NCBI GenBank assembly: GCA_035762175.1
Contig: DASTPP010000373.1
Location: 1 to 41,611, forward strand
DNA length: 41,611 nucleotides
Direction of reading: 5' to 3'
Source: DASTPP01 sp035762175
Lineage (GTDB): Bacteria; Myxococcota_A; Polyangia; Polyangiales; Polyangiaceae
Position numbers and translations under genes: made by a program
Shown: in pieces, positions 41,218 to 41,611 of the stretch
Layout: every line of letters starts with the position of its first letter
Numbering within the stretch: position 1 is the first letter of the stretch
Notes under the pieces: generated by a model
Seen by the model: only the letters and a program-made list of their open reading frames with translations
What the model was told of the DNA's origin: nothing
Database searches by the model: none

Positions 41218-41611
41218 ATGGGCCTGCGTGGGCGAGTAGAGACCGGCGAGCTTTCTACGATAGCCGGGGTTACGCCCCAGGCCAAGCGTCGCCCCACCCT
41301 TCGCGTTCTCGGCGCCCTTTTCATGGTCGCGGCGGCGGCCCTACCGCTCTCGATGCTCGTTCGTACTCGGTACGCGCCCGAGAAGGGGCCGGGCTTCGAG
41401 CCGCCGGGGCCCCCGGGCGCCGCCCCGGCCGCGATCTCGCCCGCGGCGACGGCGCCCGCGGTGACGGCGCCCGCGGTGACGGCGCCCGCGGCGACGGCGC
41501 TCGCGGCGACGGCGCTCGCGGCGACGGCGCTCGCGACGACGGCCGCGGCGCTCACGCGGCCGCCCGCCGCGACGACCGGGGCCGCGACGGCGCCCGCGCC
41601 GCCCGCCCCCC
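41218..41611 (+). CDS. Single-helix membrane protein with pentapeptide Ala/Thr/Pro repeats (3' truncated)
   Basis: An open frame of 131 codons running off the window end. The first about 40 residues are basic and polar, followed by one hydrophobic helix (VLGALFMVAAAALPLSMLV) and an RTRYAP stop-transfer. After about residue 70 comes a run of 5-residue units (ATALA, VTAPA) and Pro-rich sequence. This suggests a membrane-anchored protein with a disordered periplasmic tail or the start of a larger protein. I cannot give a function. The ATG at 41218 is supported by the promoter directly upstream. Confidence 0.6.
   Translation, partial: MGLRGRVETGELSTIAGVTPQAKRRPTLRVLGALFMVAAAALPLSMLVRTRYAPEKGPGFEPPGPPGAAPAAISPAATAPAVTAPAVTAPAATALAATALAATALATTAAALTRPPAATTGAATAPAPPAP
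41440..41545 (+). repeat. 15-bp tandem repeat encoding pentapeptides
   Basis: About six units of GCGACGGCGCTCGCG or the variant with CCCGCG and GTGACG code ATALA/VTAPA, in frame in the terminal gene. Confidence 0.7.

Overview
The window is very GC-rich (clearly above 70% by eye) and densely coded on both strands. It carries outer-membrane biogenesis genes, many Ala/Pro-rich lipoproteins, Cys-rich secreted proteins, an RpoE/ChrR-type sigma pair, a PPi-type phosphofructokinase and an Rpn-like nuclease with a DUF4351-like tail. This mix fits a Gram-negative member of the Myxococcota, most likely Polyangia (Sorangium/Polyangium-like). That assignment is inference from gene content and composition; there is no rRNA in the window.

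Layout. 0.2-9.2 kb: HtrA-like lipoprotein protease, polytopic membrane protein, membrane-anchored MutS-like ATPase, a two-helix membrane protein of unknown function, SCP2 protein and an alpha-methylacyl-CoA racemase/CoA-transferase. 9.3-13.2 kb: PPi-dependent phosphofructokinase facing a TsaC/YciO-type gene and recJ. 13.5-19.0 kb: an ECF sigma/ChrR-like cupin pair, divergent from an envelope cluster of two Skp/OmpH chaperones, lpxD, fabZ and lpxA. 19.3-27.2 kb: GspG-like pseudopilin, metallophosphoesterase, DedA, methyltransferase, ABHD18-like hydrolase, Cys-rich proteins (one possibly frameshifted, one a fragment), polysaccharide deacetylase and an SRPBCC protein. 27.2-32.5 kb is an accessory segment with visibly more A/T: an Rpn-type nuclease gene, a phased palindrome array, a helical protein of unknown function, a 112-bp element with 26-bp terminal inverted repeats, and a translationally coupled ATPase plus Toprim-like pair resembling OLD/Gabija/PARIS-type phage defence. 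32.6-41.6 kb: ABC1 kinase, Pro-rich lipoprotein, DUF3634-like protein, priA, an outer-membrane barrel, a quinone oxidoreductase, a lipoprotein receptor and a truncated membrane-anchored gene.

Three patterns run through the window. (1) At eight genes, the DNA around the stop codon is repeated in tandem (units about 19-38 bp) just downstream, often with the TGA kept. (2) Many genes have a TAnnnn -10 box only 7-15 nt before the start codon, so leaderless or near-leaderless mRNAs look common; three promoters have TTGACS with exactly 17 bp to the -10 box. (3) Perfect long inverted repeats (35 bp and 26 bp arms) and a 21/42-bp-phased array of a 14-bp palindrome occupy otherwise gene-free DNA.

The best candidates for something undescribed are the phased palindrome array at 28785-28987 next to the Rpn-like gene, the stop-codon-anchored arrays, and the ATPase/Toprim pair at 30633-32518. 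All functions are inferred from sequence alone.
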